Shown one piece after another: positions 1 through 7,977 of a stretch of DNA of 64,000 bases. The stretch covers positions 1 through 64,000 of the forward strand of contig NZ_CAKMMG010000008.1 of NCBI RefSeq assembly GCF_927798115.1, given 5' to 3'. The position numbers and the translations under genes were made by a program. Under the pieces are notes generated by a model, which saw only the letters and a list, made by a program, of their open reading frames with translations, did not search any database and was not told the origin of the DNA. The stretch is from Paenibacillus auburnensis. Lineage in GTDB: Bacteria; Bacillota; Bacilli; Paenibacillales; Paenibacillaceae. The first letter of the stretch is position 1. Each line of letters starts with the position of its first letter.

Positions 1-464
1 ATATTCCTTGCCGGGAAGGGCGGATGTATCTCGCCAGCGTACTTGACCTATGCACCCGGGAAATCGTAGGTTGGAGGCTGGGCGACCGTATGACCACCGA
101 TCTCGTTTTAGGTGCCCTGGACGACGCCTACAAGGCTAAATGCCCGAAGAAAGACCTCATACACCATTCGGACCGCGGATCACAGTATGCCTCTGCCGAC
201 TACCGTGAGCGCTTGGAAACATACCACATGCGGGCCAGTATGAGCCGTAAAGGCAACTGTTACGACAATGCCTGTATTGAATCTTTTCATAGCCTGTTGA
301 AAAAAGAGTTTGTGTACTGTGCCCGATTTAAAACAAAGAAGCAAGCCTATGAAGAAATCTACCAGTACATTGAATTTTTCTATAACCGTAAACGAATCCA
401 CGGCGCCTTGGGCTACATATCTCCGGTCCAGTTCGCAGCAAGATTCAAGCGAAAAGCAGCTTAA
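1..464 (+). CDS. IS3-family transposase OrfB, C-terminal part (5' end outside window)
   Basis: The reading frame is open from base 3, so the gene begins left of the window; the first ATG at 24 is internal. About 153 residues are visible and they form the rve/DDE integrase core of IS3-family OrfB. The second catalytic Asp lies in the IHHSDRGSQYAS motif and the catalytic Glu in NACIESFHSLLKKE. The first Asp, normally in a TDITY motif just upstream of the first residues seen, is not in the window. The C-terminal YNRKRIHGALGYISPVQF motif is typical of the family. The product would catalyse cut-and-copy transposition of its element. No frameshift or stop interrupts the visible part, so the element may be intact. 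Confidence 0.93.
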   Translation, partial: IPCREGRMYLASVLDLCTREIVGWRLGDRMTTDLVLGALDDAYKAKCPKKDLIHHSDRGSQYASADYRERLETYHMRASMSRKGNCYDNACIESFHSLLKKEFVYCARFKTKKQAYEEIYQYIEFFYNRKRIHGALGYISPVQFAARFKRKAA

Positions 465-502
465 TTTTGTCTTTTGGTGTCCACTTTCTTGACGGAGGTC
501 CA
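1..502 (+). mobile_element. Right end of an IS3-family insertion sequence
   Basis: The transposase stop at 464 is followed by a short tail that ends in a terminal inverted repeat read here as TGTCCACTTTCTTGAC (479-494) continuing to GGAGGTCCA at 502. Its complement starts TGGACCTCCGTCAAGAAAG, a left-end type seen in many IS3 elements with the terminal TG..CA. The next base begins the loop part of a 51-bp palindromic repeat, which indicates insertion inside a pre-existing repeat array. The left end lies outside the window. Confidence 0.8.
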
Positions 503-728
503 TTTTTACCTCTGAATTCGGCGTTTAGCCCTTTTGGAGCGGGAATAGAGGTATTTTTACCTCTGAATCCGGCGTTTAGCCCTTTTGGAGCAGGAACAGA
601 GGTATTTTTACCTCTGATTCCAGCGCTTAGCCCTTTTGGAGCAGGAACAGAGGTATTTTTACCTCTGAATCCGGCGTTTAGCCCTTGTGGAGCGGGAACA
701 AAGGTATTTTTACCTCTGATTCCAGCCT
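503..728. repeat. Tandem array of 51-bp palindromic repeats (four full units plus a partial one)
   Basis: Units begin with ACCTCTG at 508, 559, 610, 661 and 712, exactly 51 bp apart. Each unit has arms ACCTCTG(A)TTCC.GC and GC.GGAACAGAGGT around a core containing TTAGCCCTTTTGGA, so it can fold into a long imperfect hairpin. Between units, CAGAGGTA-TTTT-TACCTCTG is a tight perfect 8-bp stem, so long and short hairpins compete for the same arms. The period is a multiple of three and therefore reads through as a 17-residue repeat, but there is no ribosome binding site and the variation between units does not look like protein selection. Confidence 0.85.
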
Positions 729-1031
729 CTGGGTCGTGAAGAATGGAATCAGAGAAGTTGCCTTACAGCGTATAGTGGACAATAGCCGAAGCGTTATATA
801 GCTGGAAATCAGCTTGTTTTCCGTTTTGAAGGCAAGTGTCAGCGCAGGCCAATATCGTGGAAACGGTCGTAATTTCGGGTAGAGCAGCTTGCTGCGTGTG
901 TTATCACAGATTGGACTTGTCCCGCACCCCCGTGTAGGAAGGGACCAGAGTACACGTCCGCGTTTTGTTTTCGGCATGTGTTGCGTTGCGGACCTCATTT
1001 CAGTTATTGTCGCCTATTAAAAGGAAATAGA
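729..1031. other. Intergenic stretch without recognisable gene
   Basis: About 300 bp between the repeat array and the chemoreceptor terminator. Short open frames exist but none has a ribosome binding site or a recognisable product. I see no tRNA, riboswitch or strong promoter here. Confidence 0.5.
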
Positions 1032-1070
1032 AAAAGAAACCCAAGCGCAATATGGCCTGGGTTTCTTTTG
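1032..1070 (-). terminator. Rho-independent terminator of the chemoreceptor gene
   Basis: Stem AGAAACCCAGGC / GC(T)TGGGTTTCT with a short loop, followed on the minus strand by TTTTTC. It lies 40 bp past the stop of the minus-strand chemoreceptor gene. Confidence 0.8.
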
Positions 1071-1109
1071 GAATATGGAGAAATGTAATGCCGTGAGAGA
1101 AGAGGTTAC

Positions 1110-3173
1110 TTACTCGACGCGGAATTTAGAGGCTGATTCTGCCAGATTTTTAGTAAGCTGGTCAATGGTTTCAACCATCTCGGCCAGTTGCTCAATGGTG
1201 GAGGATTGCTCCACCATGGTAGCTGTAACTTCCTCTACGGAAGCAGAAACCTCTTCACCGGTAGCCGAGAGGCTTTGCGCCGAATCGAGAACCTCGTCCT
1301 TGTCTTTTTGCATATGAGCAATTTCGTCGGCCATCGATTTAATTTGATCCGTGATGTCCGTGATTTTGTCCAGGATGGTTTGGAAGGCCTCCTGGGTTTG
1401 TCCAACGAGCTGATCCTGCCGGGCGGAGATGTTATTAATTACGATTACGCTATCATTATTTTCTGCGACAAAGTTAAGATTTTGTTGAATGATGTCATAG
1501 ATTTCATTCGATTGCTTCGAGCTCTGCTCAGCGAGCTTCCGGATCTCGGAGGCTACTACAGCAAAACCTCTCCCGTGTTCCCCGGCTCTTGCAGCTTCGA
1601 TCGATGCATTCAGCGCAAGCAGATTCGTTTGGGCAGCAATTTGATTGATCGCTCCTGTAATATTGCTGATGCTGTTGGAGCTTTCCTGAAGTTTGACTGT
1701 GATCGCCGAGATTTTCTGGACCTCTTGTTCATTCTTGTCACTGATCTGAATTAAACCGTCAACGACCTGATTGCTTGTATGGAAGACCTCAATAATTTCC
1801 TCAGCTCTTTGTCTGACGGATTGCGCATTATCGTTGATCGCAGCAAACTTCTCACTGAATCCATAGAACTTATCGACGATGTGCTCAGTATCATTGGACT
1901 GCAGTTCCATTGCCTGGGCAATACCTGTGGAGGTCACCGATGTTTCATTAATGGAGCGGGCAGTCTGTTTAGAAGTCTTCTCCAGTTCATTGGTGCTTGT
2001 GTTGAGCACGGAGATCGAATTATTCATATTGGTAATGAGCTCTTTATTTTGCCGGACCATGGTATTAAAGCTGTCAGCCAAATCCTTGAACTCACTTTTA
2101 TAGCGGTCATCGGCACTTATGGTCAAGTCTCCGTTTGCCAGCGTTTTGAACAGCGAGGTCAGCTTGATAACAGGTTTGGTAATAGAGCGGGACAAAAGCA
2201 TACCGAAACCAATGGCAACAAGCAGGGCGACAATCGTTACAATGAAGATTTTCATCAGCATATCCTGAATAGGACGTTTAATATCGGTGTAGGAATCGAT
2301 TACGGAAATGGTAAGATCGGCCTTTGGAATTTTGTTGATTCTCAGATATTCGCTGGCTAATTCGACGGACTGCGTAACGAGCTCATCCGTTGCCCGGATC
2401 GCCAGGAAATCATTCATCCCCGGAGTGCCGGCAAGACTTTGTCCGATCCGGGTAGAGTCGGTGGAGTTATATAGGATAATTCCGCTCCGGCTCAAAATCT
2501 CTATTTTACCTTGCCCGTTAATTTTAATGTTGCCCAGTTTATCCAGGAAGAAGCTGCTGTCCACGGTCATGGCCAAGACGCCAATAACCTTGTCATCCAA
2601 ATCTTTGATCGGCTGGGAGAAGGCAATTAATAATTTATCACTGCTTTTGGATTGGATGGCATCACTGATAAAGGATTGACCTTTGAAGGCTTCCGTGAAA
2701 TATTCACGATCTGCCCGGGACTGCCCTATGTTGTCTGTGTTTGTTCCCGCAAGAATAGTTCCTTTAGGATCCAAAACAAGTAAGGAACCAATGCTGCTTG
2801 TGTTGTTCATGCTCTCCTGAAGAATCCCATTTGCTTTTTCATAGTAGGGATTTTGTGAAGAAAAAAACTCTTGCTCAGACAGCGTTCCTTGTGCCCTAAG
2901 ATTCAATAGCTGTTTGAAGGTGTTGTGTACTGAAATTACATAAGAGGTCTGCTCCTGCAGCTGCATTGCAGTCCACAGTCCTTCACCTATACGGTCCCCG
3001 TTGGCGTTTATTTCATCTTTGCTCTTTCGCAGCAACAGATCTGAGGAGACAAAATATACTGTTACCGATGTCGCCAAGAGCACTACAGCAACTAGCAGGC
3101 TTAATAGAATAGGAAGCTTAACCCTCAACGAGATATTGCGTATTTTAATAGATATTTTATTTATTTCCCCCAT
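1110..3173 (-). CDS. Membrane-bound methyl-accepting chemotaxis protein
   Basis: 687 aa transducer that passes an extracellular signal to CheA/CheW. From the N-terminus: a transmembrane helix at about 18-42, an extracytoplasmic Cache-type sensor region to about 305, a second helix at about 305-328 (FIVTIVALLVAIGFGML), a HAMP domain to about 382, then a long coiled-coil signalling domain. The hairpin tip that contacts CheA is plain at about 506-548 (INQIAAQTNLLALNASIEAA ... GRGFAVVASEIRKLAEQ). ATG at 3173 has AAAGGAG about 8 bases upstream. It is transcribed away from the soluble receptor gene at 3464 with a shared 290-bp intergenic region and ends at a clear terminator. The ligand cannot be read from the sequence. 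Confidence 0.95.
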   Translation of the reverse strand: MGEINKISIKIRNISLRVKLPILLSLLVAVVLLATSVTVYFVSSDLLLRKSKDEINANGDRIGEGLWTAMQLQEQTSYVISVHNTFKQLLNLRAQGTLSEQEFFSSQNPYYEKANGILQESMNNTSSIGSLLVLDPKGTILAGTNTDNIGQSRADREYFTEAFKGQSFISDAIQSKSSDKLLIAFSQPIKDLDDKVIGVLAMTVDSSFFLDKLGNIKINGQGKIEILSRSGIILYNSTDSTRIGQSLAGTPGMNDFLAIRATDELVTQSVELASEYLRINKIPKADLTISVIDSYTDIKRPIQDMLMKIFIVTIVALLVAIGFGMLLSRSITKPVIKLTSLFKTLANGDLTISADDRYKSEFKDLADSFNTMVRQNKELITNMNNSISVLNTSTNELEKTSKQTARSINETSVTSTGIAQAMELQSNDTEHIVDKFYGFSEKFAAINDNAQSVRQRAEEIIEVFHTSNQVVDGLIQISDKNEQEVQKISAITVKLQESSNSISNITGAINQIAAQTNLLALNASIEAARAGEHGRGFAVVASEIRKLAEQSSKQSNEIYDIIQQNLNFVAENNDSVIVINNISARQDQLVGQTQEAFQTILDKITDITDQIKSMADEIAHMQKDKDEVLDSAQSLSATGEEVSASVEEVTATMVEQSSTIEQLAEMVETIDQLTKNLAESASKFRVE

Positions 3174-3421
3174 AGTGTTTATTCTCCTTTAGCTTTATTT
3201 AAGAGTACCCTGCAGACAGGCACGCTACATTATCGGTTATGAATTGATAAAATTTTAATGAGAAATCTTTCCAATGTAACCTTCCGGTACTAAGCTGAGA
3301 CGCTGTTTGTTCTTGCAATCTAGTTATAACAAGTATTTGTGTAAGCAATATGATATAAAAATAAATAAATCTGAAGTCTTTGAGCACTATGTAATATGTA
3401 ATATAGAGATATTTTTTCCTA

Positions 3422-3430
3422 TGCTATAAT
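3422..3430 (+). promoter_or_regulatory. Extended -10 promoter for the soluble chemoreceptor
   Basis: TGCTATAAT at 3422-3430 is a perfect extended -10 (TGnTATAAT). No good -35 is seen 16-18 bp upstream, as is common for extended -10 promoters. Transcription would begin near 3437, only a few bases before the first in-frame ATG at 3440, which argues for the downstream TTG at 3464 as the true start. Confidence 0.6.
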
Positions 3431-3463
3431 GGGCGAAAAATGATGCTGCGGAGGCTGAATGCT

Positions 3464-4306
3464 TTGAACAACCATAATGAAACAGGTCATGAGCAGTTGC
3501 TGGAATCTTTGAAAATATCACTGCCGCTAGTGCAGCGCTTATTTCCTATTGATGTCATGTTCGCCCTGGCGGATGTGGAGAAGTTTATCTACTATCTTCC
3601 GGGAGCAGAGCTGGATATCTGCATTCAGGAGGGGATGCCCATCCCGCCAAGCGGAGGAATCCGCAAGGCGCTGGAGACCGGCGAGACGGTTAGTGCCGAT
3701 ATTCCCAAAGAAATCTACGGCTGGCCTTTTAAGTCAACCTCTATGCCGATCCGGAACGGGGAGGGGGCGGTTAGCGGTGTGTTTACCATCGGCATCAGCC
3801 TTAGCAATCAGGAAACCTTAAGCGATGCCGCCAACTTACTGTCTGTCACCTCCGAAGAGATCAGCTCGACCTCAGAGGAAATTGCAGGCACGGCTTCTGA
3901 TCTGGCGAACATTGTAAGTGATCTGAAAGGGCTCGGCCAGACTGTGGTTGAAGAGCTGCATAAGACCGATGAGATTCTGGATTTCATCAAAAAAGTAGCC
4001 GACAACTCCAACCTGCTTGGCCTTAACGCGGCCATTGAAGCTGCGCATGCCGCCGAGCACGGCCGGGGCTTTGGCATAGTGGCGCAGGAGATCCGAAAAA
4101 TGTCCGTTTCCAGTGCCTCATCCGCCAAAGAGATTACCGGTATCCTGGATAGAATTAAGAAGAATATTCATCAGATGGATGCAACGCTGCTGGAGTGTCT
4201 GGCACAGAGTGAGCGTCAGGCTGCGGCAACAGAAGAAATTACGGCCTCGATGCAGGAGCTGGCTGCTTCCGCAGCAGAGATTGAGAAGATTGCCCGGCTG
4301 ATCTAA
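3464..4306 (+). CDS. yfmS: Soluble methyl-accepting chemotaxis receptor, YfmS-like
   Basis: 280 aa cytoplasmic chemoreceptor without any membrane segment or HAMP domain. The N-terminal half (to about 120) is a compact sensor region with YYLPGAELDICIQEGMPIP and SMPIRNGEG motifs as in the B. subtilis YfmS group; the C-terminal half is a short coiled-coil signalling domain whose tip (SNLLGLNAAIEAAHAAEHGRG at about 176-196) is the CheA/CheW contact. I chose TTG 3464 because GGAGG at 3450-3454 sits 9 bases upstream, whereas the ATGs at 3440/3443 have no ribosome binding site and nearly coincide with the predicted transcript start. A terminator follows. The stimulus is unknown; related receptors are thought to sense intracellular conditions. 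Confidence 0.85.
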   Translation: MNNHNETGHEQLLESLKISLPLVQRLFPIDVMFALADVEKFIYYLPGAELDICIQEGMPIPPSGGIRKALETGETVSADIPKEIYGWPFKSTSMPIRNGEGAVSGVFTIGISLSNQETLSDAANLLSVTSEEISSTSEEIAGTASDLANIVSDLKGLGQTVVEELHKTDEILDFIKKVADNSNLLGLNAAIEAAHAAEHGRGFGIVAQEIRKMSVSSASSAKEITGILDRIKKNIHQMDATLLECLAQSERQAAATEEITASMQELAASAAEIEKIARLI

Positions 4307-4326
4307 GAAAAGCGTACCTGAAACCC

Positions 4327-4352
4327 AAGCCCGCGCCCATCGCGGGCTTTTT
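4327..4352 (+). terminator. Terminator after yfmS-like gene
   Basis: AAGCCCGCG / CGCGGGCTT stem with a CCCAT loop followed by TTTTTT. Confidence 0.9.
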
Positions 4353-4405
4353 TGATCGTCCGGACGGCCGCCTGTGATTATCCTTCCTGCTTGTCATGCC
4401 CGTCT

Positions 4406-4434
4406 GCATAATGCAGGCAAGTCCCTCATAGACA
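4406..4434 (+). promoter_or_regulatory. Possible sigma-E (sporulation) promoter of ydcC
   Basis: GCATAAT (4406-4412), 14 bp, then CATAGACA (4427-4434), which resembles the sigma-E -35/-10 pair with the usual spacing. The B. subtilis orthologue is, as I recall, in the sigma-E regulon. The element also overlaps a small perfect palindrome, CTGCATAATGCAG. Inference from motif likeness only. Confidence 0.4.
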
Positions 4435-4478
4435 TGTACTAATCAATGCTTTTCAAAACAGGTTAAGGGGATGATGTC

Positions 4479-5561
4479 ATGCGCCGGATAACATGGGTAC
4501 TCGCGATCATTATGAGCGTGGCCCTGGTGCTCGCGGGATGCGGGAAGAAGGATGCCACGTCTGTGGTCAAGGATTTAAATGATGTGTCTGACAAGCTGGA
4601 GAGCAAACAGGGTGCCTATCAAGGTTCGGGCACGATGACCCTGTATACCGGTGAACAGCCGCAGGAGTATAAGGTGGAAGTGTGGTACAAGAATCCTTCA
4701 TATTACCGGATCAGCCTCTCGAATGTGCAGAAGAACGTAACACAGATTGTGCTTCGTAATGATGAAGGGGTGTTCGTGCTCACGCCAAGCCTCGGCAAAA
4801 GCTTCCGCTTCCAGAGCGACTGGCCTGACAGTCAAGGCCAAGTTTATCTCTACCAAACGCTACTCCACGGCATCACCGCCGATAACAACCGCCAGCTGAC
4901 CGAGGATGGAGACAATTATGTGTTCGAAGTAGCGGCGAATTATCAGAGCAGTGCACTGGTGCGTCAGAAGATCTGGCTGGCCAAAAAGACTTATGAGCCT
5001 AAGCAGGTGCAGGTCTCCGATTCGGAAGCCAAAGTTGTGGTGGATGTGAAATTCGACAGTTTCAAGTTCGATCCGGAGTTCACAAAGGATTCCTTTGATA
5101 TGCAAAAGAATATGGCAACCGGTACGCCTTCCGAAAGCACGGTAGCCGAGGTTGACGAAAACGGCAATCCGGTAAACGCACCGGCTGAAGAGGAAGACGC
5201 GGGCCAGGTTACCGCTGAGCTTGGCGATTTCGGAGTGATTGAGCCGGATTACATACCGGCAGGCGTTAAGTACAAGGATTATCATAAAATCGAGGGCAGC
5301 AATGATCATGCGGTGCTCATCCGTTATGACGGGGATTATCAATATACCATTATGGAAGCCCGTCCGCTGGACCGTGCCGTATCGCTGGCTCCGGGAACCC
5401 TGATCGATCTGGGATTCACCGCAGGTGTACTTACGGGTGATGAACAGCAGACCCTGACCTGGATGAACGACGGTGTAGAATTCCGGATTACAAGCGCAAA
5501 CCTTCCTGTGGACGAAATGATGCAAATTGCCGCTTCTATGGAGGCACAATCGGGTAAGTAA
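4479..5561 (+). CDS. ydcC: Sporulation lipoprotein YdcC, LolA-like fold
   Basis: 360 aa predicted lipoprotein: N-terminal signal with lipobox LVLAGC, lipidated Cys21. The body (about 45-215) has the beta-rich pattern of LolA/LolB-type lipoprotein-carrier folds (YQGSGTMTLYTG, YKVEVWYKNPSYYRIS). After an acidic linker near 225-240, a second domain (about 245-360) resembles DUF4367-type domains. It matches B. subtilis YdcC in size, signal and position directly upstream of alr. ATG 4479 has AAGGGG 8 bases upstream. A hairpin terminator with a long loop separates it from alr, so it is probably transcribed alone during sporulation. Its molecular role is not established. Confidence 0.85.
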   Translation: MRRITWVLAIIMSVALVLAGCGKKDATSVVKDLNDVSDKLESKQGAYQGSGTMTLYTGEQPQEYKVEVWYKNPSYYRISLSNVQKNVTQIVLRNDEGVFVLTPSLGKSFRFQSDWPDSQGQVYLYQTLLHGITADNNRQLTEDGDNYVFEVAANYQSSALVRQKIWLAKKTYEPKQVQVSDSEAKVVVDVKFDSFKFDPEFTKDSFDMQKNMATGTPSESTVAEVDENGNPVNAPAEEEDAGQVTAELGDFGVIEPDYIPAGVKYKDYHKIEGSNDHAVLIRYDGDYQYTIMEARPLDRAVSLAPGTLIDLGFTAGVLTGDEQQTLTWMNDGVEFRITSANLPVDEMMQIAASMEAQSGK

Positions 5562-5571
5562 TAATCAGTAG

Positions 5572-5625
5572 GCGGATACTGCGCATTGTGGGAGTCTTTC
5601 CTCTACAAGCCGTATCCGCTTTTTC
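5572..5625 (+). terminator. Terminator between ydcC and alr
   Basis: GCGGATAC (5572-5579) pairs with GTATCCGC (5612-5619) and is followed by TTTTTCC. The 32-base loop is longer than usual. Confidence 0.65.
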
Positions 5626-5784
5626 CTTTATTTGGCGAACTCAGGCCCGCTGCGGAATCTGCAAGAAGATAATGCTGCTTACATTGACGCCGCCTTCGAT
5701 TAGCATTACCATTGGCAGTAAGACCAAGTTCATTGCGGCTATCTGCAATGACGTTTTACTACAATGTAAGAAGGTGACCCTGAA

Positions 5785-6966
5785 GTGCAAGCAAGCTATC
5801 GACCTACAGTTGCCGAGATAAATCTGGATGATCTGCGTGCCAATTATGAGGCTTTCCGTGCGGCGCTGCCGGCGGAGACCAAATTTATGGGATGCGTCAA
5901 AGGAAATGCGTATGGCCATGGAGCAGTGGAAGTGACCCGGGAGCTTGAACGGCTGGGAGCGGATTATGTAAGTGTAGCTTTTTTGGATGAGGCATTGGAG
6001 CTGCGTCAGGCGGGAATACTACTTCCTATTCTGGTGCTGGGCTACACCTCTCCGGAAGGGATAGCCGTTGCCTGGAAGAACAATATAACCGTGACACTAT
6101 TCACACCGGAGGTACTGGAGGCGGTAAGGCAGCTTCCTGTAGATCCGGAGCACCGGCTGAAGGTGCACATCAAGATTGACAGCGGGATGGGAAGGCTGGG
6201 TCTTTTGCCGGCTGACGCGCCCGGTTTCATCGCTGAAGTGCATGCTGTTGCGCAGGCGGAGCTGGAGGGTATGTTTACCCATTTTGCCAAGGCAGACGAA
6301 GAAGACAAAAGCTATACACTGTTGCAGTACCGGCGATTCATGAGCGTGGCGGAAACGCTTCGGGACAACGACATTCATATCCCGATCATACATACGGGCA
6401 ATAGCGCTACGGCCATTGATACACCTCTCCTATCCATTAACATGGTGCGTGTAGGCATAAGCTTGTACGGATTTTATCCCTCAGCAGAGGTAAACCACGG
6501 GCTCGTTGCTTTACACCCGGTAATGACGCTGAAGACGCAGGCGGTATATATCAAGACCCTGCCGCCCGATTGGGGCATCAGCTACGGCACCCGGTACTTC
6601 ACGGACAGCGAAGAGATCATTGCGACGCTTCCTGTGGGGTACGCAGACGGATATTCCCGCATGCTGACAGGCAAAGCGGAGGTGCTAATACGCGGACGTC
6701 GCGTTCCTGTCGTCGGAACAATCTGCATGGACCAGTGTATGGTAACGCTCAAATCTTTCGCTGAAGAAGCGGAACAAATCAAAGCTGGCGAAGAGGTTGT
6801 ACTCATCGGCCGCCAGGGCGATGCGCTAATTACGGCGGATGAACTGGCGCTCCATTTAGGGACAATTCACTACGAGGTAATCTGTATGCTGGCCCACCGG
6901 GTGCCCCGCGTGTATGTACGCGAAGGTGCTGCTTCCAACCTGGTGAACCCCTTGCTGCAGCCTTAA
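5785..6966 (+). CDS. alr: Alanine racemase
   Basis: 393 aa PLP enzyme that interconverts L- and D-alanine for peptidoglycan synthesis. The PLP-binding lysine is K39 in VKGNAYGHG, with the TIM-barrel N-terminal domain to about 245. The second catalytic residue is the Tyr in WGISYGTRYF (about 268) at the start of the C-terminal beta domain, and the VRVGISLYG and GTICMDQCMV motifs are also present. The start is GTG 5785 with AAGGTG 10 bases upstream. It lies between ydcC and the EndoAI/EndoA pair exactly as in B. subtilis. Full length and intact. Confidence 0.97.
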   Translation: MQASYRPTVAEINLDDLRANYEAFRAALPAETKFMGCVKGNAYGHGAVEVTRELERLGADYVSVAFLDEALELRQAGILLPILVLGYTSPEGIAVAWKNNITVTLFTPEVLEAVRQLPVDPEHRLKVHIKIDSGMGRLGLLPADAPGFIAEVHAVAQAELEGMFTHFAKADEEDKSYTLLQYRRFMSVAETLRDNDIHIPIIHTGNSATAIDTPLLSINMVRVGISLYGFYPSAEVNHGLVALHPVMTLKTQAVYIKTLPPDWGISYGTRYFTDSEEIIATLPVGYADGYSRMLTGKAEVLIRGRRVPVVGTICMDQCMVTLKSFAEEAEQIKAGEEVVLIGRQGDALITADELALHLGTIHYEVICMLAHRVPRVYVREGAASNLVNPLLQP

Positions 6967-7165
6967 TTATGTGACCAAGTGCCTTATGCAGGAAAGTAAT
7001 CCAAGGATTAAACGTGTAGGCGAGTGTGACTTATGGTCTATACGAACCGCCATTTCTAGTTTATAATGGGATGCAGCATACTTGATATACTGGCGGCATA
7101 TATTCCTTGTATAAAATTCCTTGTATATTGTAACACTGGAACACAAGGGCAGAAGGTTTGTGGGG

Positions 7166-7459
7166 GTGGAAGAGAAGTTGGCCAATTTGCAGAACACCAA
7201 AAGAATTATGATCAGTTTGCCCGATCATCTCTTGCAGGAAGTGGATGGTATCGCTCAATTGGAGAACTCTAACCGGAGTGAATTGATCAGGCAGGCTATG
7301 AAGCTGTATTTAACGGAACGGAAGAAACGCACGATCCGGGAGTCGATGCAGCGGGGCTACATGGAAATGGCTAAGATCAATTTGACAATGGCAAGCGAGG
7401 CCTTTCTCGCTGAGGAAGATGCAGACAGTACTCTTGGCCGCTTAGTAAGCGGGGTGTAG
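7166..7459 (+). CDS. ndoAI: Antitoxin EndoAI (ribbon-helix-helix), partner of EndoA
   Basis: 97 aa antitoxin that binds and blocks the mRNA interferase encoded 3 bases downstream and, by family analogy, represses their promoter. The N-terminal strand KRIMISLPDHLLQEVDGIA plus RSELIRQAMKLYL is a ribbon-helix-helix DNA-binding domain; the C-terminal YMEMAKINLTMASEAF stretch is nearly identical to the toxin-binding tail of B. subtilis EndoAI. An in-frame ATG-like extension to 7121 exists, but GTG 7166 with AGAAGG 10 bases upstream gives the family length of about 93-97 aa and is preferred. Upstream, ATTCCTTGTATA occurs twice (from 7102 and 7116), a possible operator. Confidence 0.92.
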   Translation: MEEKLANLQNTKRIMISLPDHLLQEVDGIAQLENSNRSELIRQAMKLYLTERKKRTIRESMQRGYMEMAKINLTMASEAFLAEEDADSTLGRLVSGV

Positions 7460-7462
7460 ATA

Positions 7463-7813
7463 TTGATCGTTAAACGCGGCGACGTTTTTTTTGCCGACCT
7501 TTCGCCGGTAGTAGGTTCTGAACAAGGCGGAGTAAGGCCGGTACTGGTCATACAGAACGATATTGGCAACCGATTCAGCCCGACGGTCATTGTGGCGGCG
7601 ATTACCGCCCAGATCCAGAAGGCCAAACTGCCGACGCATGTGGAAATTGATGCGGCTGCTCATGGCTTTGATCGGGATTCCGTCATTTTGCTGGAGCAGG
7701 TACGGACGATTGACAAACAACGCTTAACCGATAAGATCACCCATCTGGACGATGAAACAATGAAAAAGGTGGATGATTCGCTGCAAATCAGCCTGGGCCT
7801 GATCGATTTCTGA
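7463..7813 (+). CDS. ndoA: mRNA interferase EndoA (MazF family)
   Basis: 116 aa sequence-specific endoribonuclease; the B. subtilis enzyme cuts single-stranded RNA at UACAU. The sequence starts MIVKRGDVFFADLSPVVGSE and runs to LALIDF-like LGLIDF, almost residue for residue with B. subtilis EndoA at the same length. Key active-site residues of the family, Arg in GGVRPVLVIQND and Thr in AAITAQ, are present, so it should be active. The start is TTG 7463 with GGGGTG 6 bases upstream, overlapping the end of the antitoxin unit (3-base gap), which favours translational coupling. A strong terminator follows. Confidence 0.97.
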   Translation: MIVKRGDVFFADLSPVVGSEQGGVRPVLVIQNDIGNRFSPTVIVAAITAQIQKAKLPTHVEIDAAAHGFDRDSVILLEQVRTIDKQRLTDKITHLDDETMKKVDDSLQISLGLIDF

Positions 7814-7841
7814 TCGGACTAGGAATTAATAATCGTAATGG

Positions 7842-7872
7842 AGACGCACTGCTTAGGCAGTGCGTCTTTTTA
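7842..7872 (+). terminator. Terminator of the alr/ndoA unit
   Basis: Perfect stem AGACGCACTGC / GCAGTGCGTCT with a TTAG loop and TTTTT tail. Confidence 0.93.
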
Positions 7873-7911
7873 GATATACAGTCCGCAGCTAAGAGATAGG
7901 ATCAACACTTT

Positions 7912-7960
7912 TTGATATACGCACCAGCTTTATGCTACAATTAGACCGGATGGTCGGTTT
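7912..7960 (+). promoter_or_regulatory. tetR promoter with overlapping TetR operator (site 1)
   Basis: TTGATA (7912-7917), 18 bp, TACAAT (7936-7941) form a good sigma-A promoter. Immediately downstream lies AGACCGGATGGTCGGTTT (7943-7960), the near twin of the palindrome at 8650-8667 before the exporter gene. A repressor bound here would cover the transcription start, so autorepression is inferred. Confidence 0.8.
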
Positions 7961-7977
7961 AGAAGGGGGTTATCAGC

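Noticed and set aside
503..728. CRISPR array
   Set aside because: Repeats are contiguous without unique spacers and no cas gene is near.
467..739. Open frame of 90 codons over the 51-bp repeats (17-aa repeats)
   Set aside because: No ribosome binding site, starts inside the IS end, and arises only because 51 is a multiple of three; palindromy explains conservation better than protein selection.
678..998. 106-codon minus-strand frame next to the repeat array
   Set aside because: Reads into the repeats, no ribosome binding site, no recognisable motif.
4860..5549. 229-codon minus-strand frame inside ydcC
   Set aside because: Fully antisense to a well-supported lipoprotein gene and without any known motif.
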